A stretch of DNA of 64,000 bases from Sphingobium limneticum (GTDB lineage: Bacteria > Pseudomonadota > Alphaproteobacteria > Sphingomonadales > Sphingomonadaceae). This document shows positions 52,429 through 60,537 of this stretch, piece after piece; the stretch's first letter is position 1, and the number at the start of each line of letters is the position of its first letter. The stretch is from assembly GCF_008710155.1 (NCBI RefSeq), contig NZ_VYPZ01000006.1:166077-230076 (forward strand), given 5' to 3'. Below the pieces are notes generated by a model. The model saw nothing but the letters and a program-made list of their open reading frames with translations. It was not told where the DNA came from and made no database searches. A program made the position numbers and the translations under genes.

Positions 52429-53838
52429 TCAGTCGCCCGTCAGGATGCGGTCGACCAGCTGCTTCACGGTCGGCACGAACCCGTTCGAATAGAAAGGATC
52501 CTGCTTGAACCGATAGGCGGCATGGCCGGCGAACAGCAGATTCTTGTCCAGGTCGCCGCCATGGACCGATTCCTGCAACGACTTCTGAATGCAGAAGCTG
52601 CGCGGATCGGCCAGACGCCCGGTCGAATTGGTTTCGCTGTCCATCCAGCTGGAGAAGCTGCACTGCGACAGGCAGCCCATGCAGTCGGTCTGGTCCTTGC
52701 GGATTTCCGCTTTCTCTTCTTCGGTGACGAAGACCAGTGTGTTGTCCGGCGTCTTGAGCGCGGAGGTGAACCCGGCCCCGAACCATTCGCGCGCACGCTG
52801 AAGGTCGCCCAGCGTCACCCAGAAATTCTTGCCCTTCACGCCAACATCCAACTGGTGGGTATGGTCGCCCGCCTGTTCGGTGCTGAACGGGATCTGCCGG
52901 TCCGAACGCCCTTCCAGCGAGCGCAGGAAGGGATTGCGGATCGCCGAGCTGTAAAAGCCGGTGGGCGAAAATTTGTGCAGCAGCACGTCGCCCGGCTCCA
53001 GCTGCATCAGCCGGTCCTTCCAATCCTGCGGGATCGGGCTTTCCTGCGTCAACAGCGGGCGGGTGCCGAACTGGAACATGATCGATCCCAGCTCGGGATT
53101 GTCGATCCAGTCGTTCCAGTCCTTGAGCGCCCAGACGCCGCCGGCCATCACGATCGGCACATCGTCTGAAATGCCGCCTTCGCGCATGGTGGCGCGCAGG
53201 TCGCGGACGCGGGGATAGGGGTCTTGCGGCGCGCGCGGATCTTCGGCGTTGGACAGGCCGTTATGACCGCCCGCCAGCCAGGGATCTTCATAGACCACCG
53301 CCGCCAGCCATTCCGCCGCCTTGGAATAGGCACGCTTCCACAGCGCGCGGAAAGCGCGGCCGGAGGACACGATGGGCAGATAGCTGACATTGTAGGATGC
53401 CGCGATTTCGCTCAGCTTATAGGGCATGCCCGCGCCGCAGGTGACGCCCGCCACCATGCCGCGCGTCTTGTCCAGCACGCCGTGCAGCACCCGCTGCGCG
53501 CCGCCCATTTCCCACAGGACGTTGATGTTGATCGCACCCTTGCCGCCGGCAATCTCGAACGCGCGCTTCACCTGCTCGACGGCGCCGTCGATGGCATAGG
53601 CGATCAATTCTTCGTGCCGGTCACGACGCGTGCGGCCGTGATAGAGTTGAGGGATGACATTGCCGAAGCTGTCATAGCTGTCCGCGTTTACCGCCGACAC
53701 GGTGCCGATGCCGCCAGCCGCCGCCCAGGCGCCGGAGCTGCTATGGTTGGATACGGCAACGCCCTTGCCGCCCTCCACGATCGGCCACACTTCACGGCCA
53801 CCATAGACGATGGGCTTCAACCCCTTGAACAACGACAT
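52429..53838 (-). CDS. Nitronate monooxygenase-like FMN protein with Cys-rich C-terminus
   Basis: A 469-aa protein of the NPD/nitronate monooxygenase superfamily. The N-terminal barrel shows GGREVWPIVEGGKGVAVSNH and SGAWAAAGGIGTVSAV, and the FMN-phosphate region IVMAGGVWALKDWNDWIDN then LGSIMFQFGTRPLLTQES. The C-terminal 150 residues are not part of the short NMO form and carry a Cys cluster, DCMGCLSQCSFSSW, then a further Cys in SFCIQKSL. A metal or Fe-S site there is plausible. Reaction unknown; flavin-dependent oxidation of nitronates or enoyl reduction are possibilities. The start ATG at 53838 is one of two close choices. Confidence 0.75.
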   Translation of the reverse strand: MSLFKGLKPIVYGGREVWPIVEGGKGVAVSNHSSSGAWAAAGGIGTVSAVNADSYDSFGNVIPQLYHGRTRRDRHEELIAYAIDGAVEQVKRAFEIAGGKGAININVLWEMGGAQRVLHGVLDKTRGMVAGVTCGAGMPYKLSEIAASYNVSYLPIVSSGRAFRALWKRAYSKAAEWLAAVVYEDPWLAGGHNGLSNAEDPRAPQDPYPRVRDLRATMREGGISDDVPIVMAGGVWALKDWNDWIDNPELGSIMFQFGTRPLLTQESPIPQDWKDRLMQLEPGDVLLHKFSPTGFYSSAIRNPFLRSLEGRSDRQIPFSTEQAGDHTHQLDVGVKGKNFWVTLGDLQRAREWFGAGFTSALKTPDNTLVFVTEEEKAEIRKDQTDCMGCLSQCSFSSWMDSETNSTGRLADPRSFCIQKSLQESVHGGDLDKNLLFAGHAAYRFKQDPFYSNGFVPTVKQLVDRILTGD

Positions 53839-53922
53839 CTCCTGCACATGCCCCGGCCCCCTCGACCGGGTAAAAAGCGACCCTATAGCAGCTTTGGCTG
53901 TCTATGACGAATTGCGGGCGCC

Positions 53923-55053
53923 CTAGCGCAAAATCATGGGGCTGGCCAGAGCCTCGCCGTACAGCTGTGCATAAGCATTTACCATGTCGGCTTCCGCATA
54001 GTCGCGCGTCGCACGCTGGCGGTTGGCCATGCCCAGCCGGGCGCGCAGATCGGCGTCGCCCGCCAGCACGCCCAGCGCGTCGGCCAGTGCCTGCTCATCC
54101 CCCACGACGAAGGGGCGATTTTCCGGCGCGACCATGTTGGCGACGTCCCCCACATCCATGGACGCTGCCGGTACGCCGGCCGCCATCGCCTCCACCAGCG
54201 AAATGGGGAATTGCTCGCTGTCTGACGACAAGGCGAAAATATCGAACAGGCCGACGAAGCGCCAGGGCCGATCCATGAAGCCCGCCATATGGATGTCATC
54301 CATGCCATGGGCCGCCGCTTCCGTCAGGATCGCCTCGCGCTCCGGCCCCTCGCCCACCACCACCAGTTGCAACCGATCCTTGTGCGCGGCAACGGCACGA
54401 ACCAGACGCGGGATATTCTTGACCGCGCGCAGCCCTGCCAGCGTACCGACCAGCAGCTTGCCAGGCGAGCGAACGAGGCCGGGGATCGCATCGGGCGCTG
54501 GCGCCTCGCCATAGCGATCGACGTCGATCCCGTTGCGGATCAGGTGCAGCCGTTCCGCCGGCTGTTTCCACACCGACCGGGCAATCCCCTCCAGCCGGAC
54601 CGACGGCACCACCATGGCATGCGCGCGGTGCAGCGCGAGCCGGCGAAACAGGTTCCGCTTGGTCTTCAGCCCGTTGGTTTCGTCCGCGTTGAAGCCATCC
54701 TCATGATGGATCAGCGGTGGAAGGCCGGCCGATGCCCCCGCCAGCCGGTGCGCCATGACCGCGTCCATCGATCCCCAATTATAGGTGAGGACAAGGTCGA
54801 ACTGCTTGAGGAAAGCGGTGATGACCCGATAGCGCGCCAGCCCCGGCTTGCCGGCAAAGGACGGGCCATCGGGATAGTCCACCCTGACCGACGGATCGAT
54901 CGCATCGCGGGCGCTCATCGCCTGCGGGTCGGCGCTGGCGATACTGTGCCGCGCCTTGTCGCCCCAGATGTTCATCAGGCGCACCGCCCGCGCCTCCTTG
55001 CCGCCCAGCGTGAAGCTGCCATGGACATGCAGGATATGGGGCGGTCTATCCAT
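53923..55053 (-). CDS. GT4-family glycosyltransferase
   Basis: A 376-aa retaining glycosyltransferase with GT-B fold. The N-terminal domain has ILHVHGSFTLGGKEARAVRL, with the acceptor-side GGxE-like loop. The C-terminal domain has LIRNGIDVDRYGEAP, LLVGTLAGLRAVKNIPRLVR, LVVVGEGPEREAI, and the EX7E nucleotide-sugar motif in SSDSEQFPISLVEAMAAGVP. A cytosolic location is expected, with action on lipid-linked or capsular sugars. It overlaps the alpha/beta hydrolase gene upstream by 8 bases. The donor and acceptor are unknown, and no polysaccharide cluster surrounds it. Confidence 0.88.
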   Translation of the reverse strand: MDRPPHILHVHGSFTLGGKEARAVRLMNIWGDKARHSIASADPQAMSARDAIDPSVRVDYPDGPSFAGKPGLARYRVITAFLKQFDLVLTYNWGSMDAVMAHRLAGASAGLPPLIHHEDGFNADETNGLKTKRNLFRRLALHRAHAMVVPSVRLEGIARSVWKQPAERLHLIRNGIDVDRYGEAPAPDAIPGLVRSPGKLLVGTLAGLRAVKNIPRLVRAVAAHKDRLQLVVVGEGPEREAILTEAAAHGMDDIHMAGFMDRPWRFVGLFDIFALSSDSEQFPISLVEAMAAGVPAASMDVGDVANMVAPENRPFVVGDEQALADALGVLAGDADLRARLGMANRQRATRDYAEADMVNAYAQLYGEALASPMILR

Positions 55054-55915
55054 GCAGCACCCGCGTCAGCAGACGGTCGATCGCCGCGACGCTTTCCGGT
55101 TCATCCAGCGCCGGCGCATGGCCTACGCCCGGCACGGCGACGAGTTCGGCGGTCGCACCGATCCCGTCCGCCATACGCTGCGCCGACGCAGCCGACAGCA
55201 GATCGGATCGCTCGCCCCGCAGCAACAGCGTCGGAATGCCTTGAAACGCCTGCATCACCGGCCACATATCGACGCCCGCTTCGCTGCCCATGGCGCGGAT
55301 CGGCTCGGCGATCTTCATGTCATAATCCAGCACGACGCGACCGCCGCTGTTCAGCCGATAGAGCCGCTTGGCCATGGCCAGCCATTGTTCCAGATCATAA
55401 CCGGGATAGACGTCCGCATTGGCCTCCGCCAGCGCGCGCGCGGCATGAACCCAGGTGGGGTGCGACTGCCCGACGCCGACATAGGATCGGATACGGTCCA
55501 GCCCGCCTTCATCCAGCGCCGGACCGACATCGTTGAGCAGCGCGCCGGCCAGCCATTCCTTGTGGGTCGCGGCGATCAGCATGGTGATGATCCCGCCCAG
55601 CGACGTCCCCACCGCAACGAATCGGGTGATGGCCAGATCGGCGAGCAAGCGGCTGATATCCTGCAAATAGGTCAGCGGGACATAGGTCATCGCGTCCTTG
55701 GCATAGGCGCTTTCGGCGCGGCCGCGCATGTCCGGGCAGATCAGCCGCCACTCCCCCGCCAACCGCCCCGCCAGCGGCTCGAAATCGCGCGCATTGCGTG
55801 TCAGCCCCGGCAGGCAGAGCAAGGGCGGACGGCCATCGTCGCCGCCTTCATAGTCGCGATAATGGAGCCGAAGTCCATCGGGCGACCACCAATATCCGTC
55901 CTTATAGCCGCTCAA
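55046..55915 (-). CDS. Alpha/beta hydrolase
   Basis: A 289-aa alpha/beta-fold hydrolase. The oxyanion region is PPLLCLPGLTRNARDFEPLA at about 30-49, the nucleophile elbow is VAVGTSLGGIITMLI (Ser in GTSLG at about 100), and the catalytic His is in AVPGVGHAPALDEPESV near the end. The Asp is likely in LLRGERSDLLS. I chose a TTG at 55915 because GAAGGA is 6 bases upstream; the frame is open 35 codons more with a leader of no family likeness. It overlaps the glycosyltransferase by 8 bases. Ester, epoxide or lactone substrates are possible; none is indicated. Confidence 0.85.
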   Translation of the reverse strand: MSGYKDGYWWSPDGLRLHYRDYEGGDDGRPPLLCLPGLTRNARDFEPLAGRLAGEWRLICPDMRGRAESAYAKDAMTYVPLTYLQDISRLLADLAITRFVAVGTSLGGIITMLIAATHKEWLAGALLNDVGPALDEGGLDRIRSYVGVGQSHPTWVHAARALAEANADVYPGYDLEQWLAMAKRLYRLNSGGRVVLDYDMKIAEPIRAMGSEAGVDMWPVMQAFQGIPTLLLRGERSDLLSAASAQRMADGIGATAELVAVPGVGHAPALDEPESVAAIDRLLTRVLHG

Positions 55916-55952
55916 GCTTGATCCTTCAGGTGACCTTCCCCCATATCGCCAT

Positions 55953-57353
55953 ATGATCCAGATGCCGCAAGCCGCCAAATATCGCCCCGCCACCGAAATC
56001 GACGCACTGATGCCGGACATCGCCGCACCGGTCGCGGCGGCGGACTTTCCGCAGACGATCCTGCGCTATCGCAACGACCGGGCCGCCGCCTCGGTCGGGC
56101 TGGATGGGCTGAGCGATGAGGCATGGATCGCCCATTTCGGCCGCTTCGCGCCGCTGGAAGGCAGCCTGCCCCGGCCGCTGGCGCTGCGCTATCATGGCCA
56201 TCAATTCCGCCATTATAATCCCGATATCGGCGACGGGCGCGGCTTCCTGTTCGCGCAATTGCGCGACGATCGGGACCGGTTGCTGGACCTGGGCACCAAG
56301 GGATCGGGCCAGACACCCTATAGCCGTTTCGGCGATGGGCGACTGACGCTCAAGGGGGGCGTGCGCGAGATATTGGCGACTGAAATGCTGGAGGCGCTGG
56401 GCGTCAACACGTCCAAGACCTTCTCCATCATCGAAACGGGCGAGGCGCTGGATCGCAATGACGAGCCATCCCCCACGCGTGGCGCGGCGATGGTGCGCCT
56501 CAGCCATTCGCATATCCGCATCGGTTCCTTCCAGCGCGCGGCTTTCCATGAAGACAAGGCGCTGCTGGAAAAGCTGACCGACTACGCCCTCACCCGCCTG
56601 TATGAAGAGGCGCCCGGTGACAATCCGCCGGCGCAATTGCTGGGCCATGTGGCGGAGCGCACCGCCGACCTTGCCGCCAGCTACATGGTGGCGGGCTTCG
56701 TCCATGGCGTACTGAACAGCGACAATATCAACGTGACGGGTGAGAGTTTCGACTATGGCCCATGGCGCTTCACCCCGCTCTGGGACGCCAATTTCACCGC
56801 CGCCTATTTCGACCATCAGGGCCTCTACGCCTTCGGGCGACAGGCCGAAGCAATCCATTGGGACGTGGCGCAACTGGCCATATCCTTGCGCGCGCTGACC
56901 GATGCGCCGCCGCTGATCGCAGAGCTGGAGCGCTTTCCGAACCTGTATGCGCAGGCGATGCAGCGCCGATTCTGCTGGCGGCTGGGCGTGGAGCCCGGCG
57001 CCGATCCCGGCCCGATGATCGAGGCCGCCGTCCGCGCCATGGTGACGACCGGCACCCCGATCGACAGCTTCTTTCACGACTGGCGCGGGGGCGCAGCCCG
57101 CGACGGCGCGGCCTATGCCGACGCGGCCTGGGCCCCCTTGCACATGGCGCTCGCCGATTTCACGCCCGTGTCCGGCGCGAAGGATCATGCCTATTGGACC
57201 GACCAGGCCCCCTGTTCCATGCACATCGACGAAGTGGAGGCGATCTGGAGCGCGATCGACAGGGACGACGACTGGACCCCGCTCCAGGCAAAGGTTGCCG
57301 CGATCCGGCGCATGGGCGATGCCATGCAAGGCGCCGGCGCGCCCGGAAAATAA
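55953..57353 (+). CDS. selO: Protein adenylyltransferase SelO (YdiU)
   Basis: A pseudokinase-fold enzyme that transfers AMP to Ser, Thr or Tyr of redox proteins. It has 466 aa. Signatures are RPLALRYHGHQFRHYNPDIG, GRGFLFAQLRDDRDRLLDLG with the KGSGQTPYSRFGDGRLTLKG phosphate-binding loop, NVTGESFDYGPWRFTP (the DYGP metal Asp) and HGVLNSDNINVTG with DNIN as the catalytic loop. It is slightly shorter than E. coli YdiU, and ends without the C-terminal selenocysteine or Cys motif I would expect in eukaryotes. It is divergent from the alpha/beta hydrolase gene with about 40 bp between. Confidence 0.93.
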   Translation: MIQMPQAAKYRPATEIDALMPDIAAPVAAADFPQTILRYRNDRAAASVGLDGLSDEAWIAHFGRFAPLEGSLPRPLALRYHGHQFRHYNPDIGDGRGFLFAQLRDDRDRLLDLGTKGSGQTPYSRFGDGRLTLKGGVREILATEMLEALGVNTSKTFSIIETGEALDRNDEPSPTRGAAMVRLSHSHIRIGSFQRAAFHEDKALLEKLTDYALTRLYEEAPGDNPPAQLLGHVAERTADLAASYMVAGFVHGVLNSDNINVTGESFDYGPWRFTPLWDANFTAAYFDHQGLYAFGRQAEAIHWDVAQLAISLRALTDAPPLIAELERFPNLYAQAMQRRFCWRLGVEPGADPGPMIEAAVRAMVTTGTPIDSFFHDWRGGAARDGAAYADAAWAPLHMALADFTPVSGAKDHAYWTDQAPCSMHIDEVEAIWSAIDRDDDWTPLQAKVAAIRRMGDAMQGAGAPGK

Positions 57354-57433
57354 CCAGGGTAAAGAACCGATGTTAATGACGCGAAGACCAAAGCGGGTTA
57401 GTCCATCGAAGATTATGCAATTTTGGTGGGACC

Positions 57434-57811
57434 ATGATCGAGCGTGATTTGTCTGATCCGGACGGGATCATCACCGTCCGATCGTCCGGCGACTGGACCC
57501 GCGCAGAAATCGACGAACATTTCGCGGCGCTACGCGAAATCGTCGCGAGCAGGCGCCGAAACGGCGATCCCATACGTGTCCTGTCGGACCTGAGCAGCGC
57601 GTGCACCGATGATATGGGCATAAACGACCATATTCTGGACGAATGCCACCGCACCTATCAGCCCGGCGACCAGGTCGCGATCCTGACGCCTGGACCATCG
57701 TCGAAGCGATGGCTGCGCGAACGGCTGCGCGGGTCGGAAGTCGCGGCCTTCAGTTCGCGCCTGCCCGCTGAAATGTGGTTGATGGCCGACGACCTCCCGC
57801 CGCCGGAATGA
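57434..57811 (+). CDS. Hypothetical STAS/SpoIIAA-like small protein
   Basis: A 125-aa soluble protein with an alternating strand-helix plan: IITVRSSGDWTRAEIDEHFA, IRVLSDLSSACTDDMGIND, QVAILTPGPSSKRWLRERLR and a C-terminal segment with EMWLMADD. The first half suits a SpoIIAA-like/STAS fold of the kind found in small regulatory proteins, but no diagnostic motif is present, so I leave the function open. The ATG at 57434 has GTGGGACC just upstream. It follows selO by 80 bases and ends 68 bases before the aldehyde dehydrogenase start. Confidence 0.55.
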   Translation: MIERDLSDPDGIITVRSSGDWTRAEIDEHFAALREIVASRRRNGDPIRVLSDLSSACTDDMGINDHILDECHRTYQPGDQVAILTPGPSSKRWLRERLRGSEVAAFSSRLPAEMWLMADDLPPPE

Positions 57812-57879
57812 AGGGCGCTTTGCGCCATCCTGCCATTGCCACCTTTTCGTTAACCAATTTCCGCCATACCGTTCCCCAA

Positions 57880-59313
57880 ATGGTCGCGCCGCTCACATCC
57901 CATGAACCTGCCACCGGCACCCTGCTCTGGCAGGGTGAACCCGGCGACGTCGATGCAGAGGTCGCCCGCGCCCGCGCCGCCTGGCCCAGATGGGCGGCCC
58001 AGCCAATCGCCTATCGCATCGAAACGCTGCGCCGCTTCGTCAATGTCGTGCGCAAGCATGAGGATGCGCTGGCGGACCTGATCGCCCGCGAAACCGGCAA
58101 GCCTTTGTGGGACGCCCGCAACGAAGTCGCCGCCGTCATGGGAAAGGTCGACGTCAGCGTCGCCGCCTATTCCGAACGCACCGGACAACGCCGGCTGGAA
58201 GCGGCGCTGGGCGCGCGCCAGTCGGTGCGGCACAAGCCCCATGGCGTCATGGCGGTGCTTGGCCCCTATAATTTTCCCGCGCATCTGCCCAACGGCCACA
58301 TCATCCCCGCCCTGCTGGCCGGCAATGCCGTGATATTCAAACCGTCCGAAAAGACCCCGGCGGTCGGCGAATATCTGGTCAAACTCTATCATGAGGCCGG
58401 CGTGCCTGTGGACGTCGTCCGCCTGCTGATCGGCACGGCCGAAACGGGCAAGGCGCTGGCCGCCCATCCCGATATCAGCGGCATCCTTTTCACCGGATCG
58501 GCGCAGACCGGCATCGCGATCAACCGGCAATTCGCAGCCCAGCCTTCCAAGATCCTCGCGCTCGAAATGGGCGGCAACAACCCGGTCATCGTCTGGGACA
58601 CGCCCGAAATCAGCGCCGCGGCCACTTTGGTTGTGCAATCCGCCTTCATGACCAGCGGTCAACGCTGCACCGCCGCCAGCCGCCTGATCGTGCGTGACAG
58701 CATCGCCGACAAGCTGGTGGGCGAGATCAAGAAGCTGGCCGACCGGCTGATCGTCGATCATCCCCATGCCGACCCTGCTCCCTATATGGGACCGGTCATA
58801 GACAATCAGGCGGCCGACGGGCTGACCGAAAGCTTCCTCTATCTGATGAGCAACGGCGGCAAGCCGATCAAGCATATGGTCCGCCCGCACAAGGGCCTGC
58901 CCTTCCTGTCGCCCGCCATCATCGACGTCACCGCCATGAAGGAGCGGCCCGACGTCGAACTGTTCGGTCCGCTGCTGCAAGTGATCCGCGTGTCGGATTT
59001 CGGCGATGCCATCGCGGAGGCCAATAATACGCGCTACGGCCTGTCCGCTTCGCTGATCGGCGGGTCGCCCGAACAATATAATCAATTCTGGGCCAATATC
59101 CGCGCCGGTCTCGTCAACTGGAACCGCCCGACCAACGGCGCGTCTTCCTCCGCCCCGTTCGGCGGCACCGGCATATCGGGCAATCACCGGCCCAGCGCCT
59201 ATTATGCCGCCGACTATTGCGCCTATCCGGTCGTTTCGGCGGAGATCGAGACGCCGCGCGCCTCCATCGGCGTGGGCCTCAAGGATATCGACGTCAGCGT
59301 GATGGGCGATTGA
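57880..59313 (+). CDS. astD: AstD-like succinylglutamate semialdehyde dehydrogenase, copy 2
   Basis: A 477-aa aldehyde dehydrogenase of the AstD type, oxidising N-succinylglutamate 5-semialdehyde in the arginine succinyltransferase pathway. It has GPYNFPAHLPNGHIIPALLA, AVIFKPSEKTPAVGEYLVKL, the catalytic Glu in LALEMGGNNPVIVWD and the catalytic Cys in TSGQRCTAASRLIVRDS. The end GASSSAPFGGTGISGNHRPS then AYYAADYCAYP matches AstD. I chose the ATG at 57880; the frame is open 35 codons earlier but overlaps the previous gene. It is closer to canonical AstD than the copy at 49669, but other ast genes are not in the window. Confidence 0.85.
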   Translation: MVAPLTSHEPATGTLLWQGEPGDVDAEVARARAAWPRWAAQPIAYRIETLRRFVNVVRKHEDALADLIARETGKPLWDARNEVAAVMGKVDVSVAAYSERTGQRRLEAALGARQSVRHKPHGVMAVLGPYNFPAHLPNGHIIPALLAGNAVIFKPSEKTPAVGEYLVKLYHEAGVPVDVVRLLIGTAETGKALAAHPDISGILFTGSAQTGIAINRQFAAQPSKILALEMGGNNPVIVWDTPEISAAATLVVQSAFMTSGQRCTAASRLIVRDSIADKLVGEIKKLADRLIVDHPHADPAPYMGPVIDNQAADGLTESFLYLMSNGGKPIKHMVRPHKGLPFLSPAIIDVTAMKERPDVELFGPLLQVIRVSDFGDAIAEANNTRYGLSASLIGGSPEQYNQFWANIRAGLVNWNRPTNGASSSAPFGGTGISGNHRPSAYYAADYCAYPVVSAEIETPRASIGVGLKDIDVSVMGD

Positions 59314-59426
59314 CGCCGGACCTGGCGCAAGAAGGTGGTGCAAGAACCGGGCGCAAAAACATTTCCTAATCCCCTGCATACCCATTCTGAATTGAACTAC
59401 AGGCGCGCTTTCGCCATCTGGCCATC

Positions 59427-60242
59427 ATGGCTGATACAGCACCCTCGACAGTCTATCTCGTAGGCGCAGGCCCCGGTGATCCGGACCTGCTGACGATCAA
59501 GGCCGCGCGCCTGATCGGCGCGGCCGATGTCATCGTGCATGATGGGCTGGTGTCCGACTCCATCCTGGCTTTGGCCTCGCCCGACGCAGACCTCATTTCC
59601 GTCGCCAAGCAGCGCAGCCGCCATTCCATGCCGCAGGAGGCTATCAACGCCCTGCTGGTCGACCTTGCCCGCGAAGACCGCAATGTCGTGCGGTTGAAGG
59701 GCGGCGATCCCTTCATCTTCGGCCGCGGTGGCGAGGAAGTCGAAGCCTGCCGCGCCGCCGGCGTGCCGGTGGAGGTCGTGCCGGGCATCAGCGCCGCGAT
59801 CGGCAGCGCGGCGTCGGCGCAACTCCCCCTCACCCATCGCGCCGCATCCAGCGCCGTCAGCTTCGTCGCTGGCCAGTGCAAGGGGCTGACGGATCAGGAC
59901 TGGTCCGGGCTGGCGGGTACAGGACGCACGCTCGTCATCTATATGGGCGTTGCGACCGCTGCCGACATCGCCGAAAAGCTGATCGCGGACGGTGTATCGC
60001 CCACGCTGCCCGTGGCGGTGCTGGAAAACGGCACCCGCGCCGACATGCGGACGCTGCGCACGCTGCTCGCGGACCTGGGCGACATGGTTGTGCGGGAACA
60101 GGTGGTCAGCCCGGCGTTGATCGTGGTCGGCGACGTCGCCGCGCATGCGCTGGCACAGGACGTGCTGATGGCCTATCGGGACACGACATTGAATATCGAA
60201 GATCCGGCATCGATCGGACCGAACGGGAAAAGGGTAGAATGA
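59427..60242 (+). CDS. cobA: Uroporphyrinogen-III C-methyltransferase (SUMT)
   Basis: Transfers two methyl groups from SAM to uroporphyrinogen III, giving precorrin-2 for siroheme. It has 271 aa. The SUMT signatures are VYLVGAGPGDPDLLTIKAAR at the N-terminus, VRLKGGDPFIFGRGGEEVEA, and EVVPGISAAIGSAASAQLPL, then GVATAADIAEKLIADGV and PVAVLENGTRADMRTL. The siroheme made from it is the prosthetic group of the sulfite reductase encoded downstream. The stop overlaps the DUF2849 start (ATGA). The dehydrogenase/ferrochelatase step (CysG N-terminal part) must be elsewhere. Confidence 0.93.
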   Translation: MADTAPSTVYLVGAGPGDPDLLTIKAARLIGAADVIVHDGLVSDSILALASPDADLISVAKQRSRHSMPQEAINALLVDLAREDRNVVRLKGGDPFIFGRGGEEVEACRAAGVPVEVVPGISAAIGSAASAQLPLTHRAASSAVSFVAGQCKGLTDQDWSGLAGTGRTLVIYMGVATAADIAEKLIADGVSPTLPVAVLENGTRADMRTLRTLLADLGDMVVREQVVSPALIVVGDVAAHALAQDVLMAYRDTTLNIEDPASIGPNGKRVE

Positions 60243-60535
60243 AGATACTGACGGGCAATGACCTGGTGACCGGCGACGTCATCTGGTGGGCGGGTGACGG
60301 CTGGTCGCGGCAGGTCGGCGACAGTGCCGATGTCGGCGACCATGGCACAGACCTCGCCCGCACGGAGGAAGCCGCGCTGCGCGTCGTGGGCGCCTATGTG
60401 ATCGACGCGACCGTTACTGACGAAGGTGTCCGCCCGGCCCATATCAAGGACCGCATCCGTGCCCTCGGCCCGACGGTGCGCCCCGACCTGACCCTGAAAC
60501 CGAATGATGCCGACGCCGGCAACTGGGTGATCTGA
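60239..60535 (+). CDS. DUF2849 family protein
   Basis: A 98-aa protein of the DUF2849 family, found next to sulfite reductase genes in alphaproteobacteria. It has the pattern MKILTGNDLVTGDVIWWAGD, EAALRVVGAYVIDATVTDEG and KDRIRALGPTVRPDLTL. It has no signal peptide. It starts inside the cobA stop codon and ends two bases before the cysI start, so all three are translated together. Function unknown. An assembly or electron-transfer role for sulfite reductase is a guess from context. Confidence 0.8.
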   Translation: MKILTGNDLVTGDVIWWAGDGWSRQVGDSADVGDHGTDLARTEEAALRVVGAYVIDATVTDEGVRPAHIKDRIRALGPTVRPDLTLKPNDADAGNWVI

Positions 60536-60537
60536 CC

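Noticed and set aside
52214..53023. A 269-codon frame containing the DUF2093 protein
   Set aside because: Only the last 70 codons resemble DUF2093; the rest is the shadow of the NMO-like gene in another frame.
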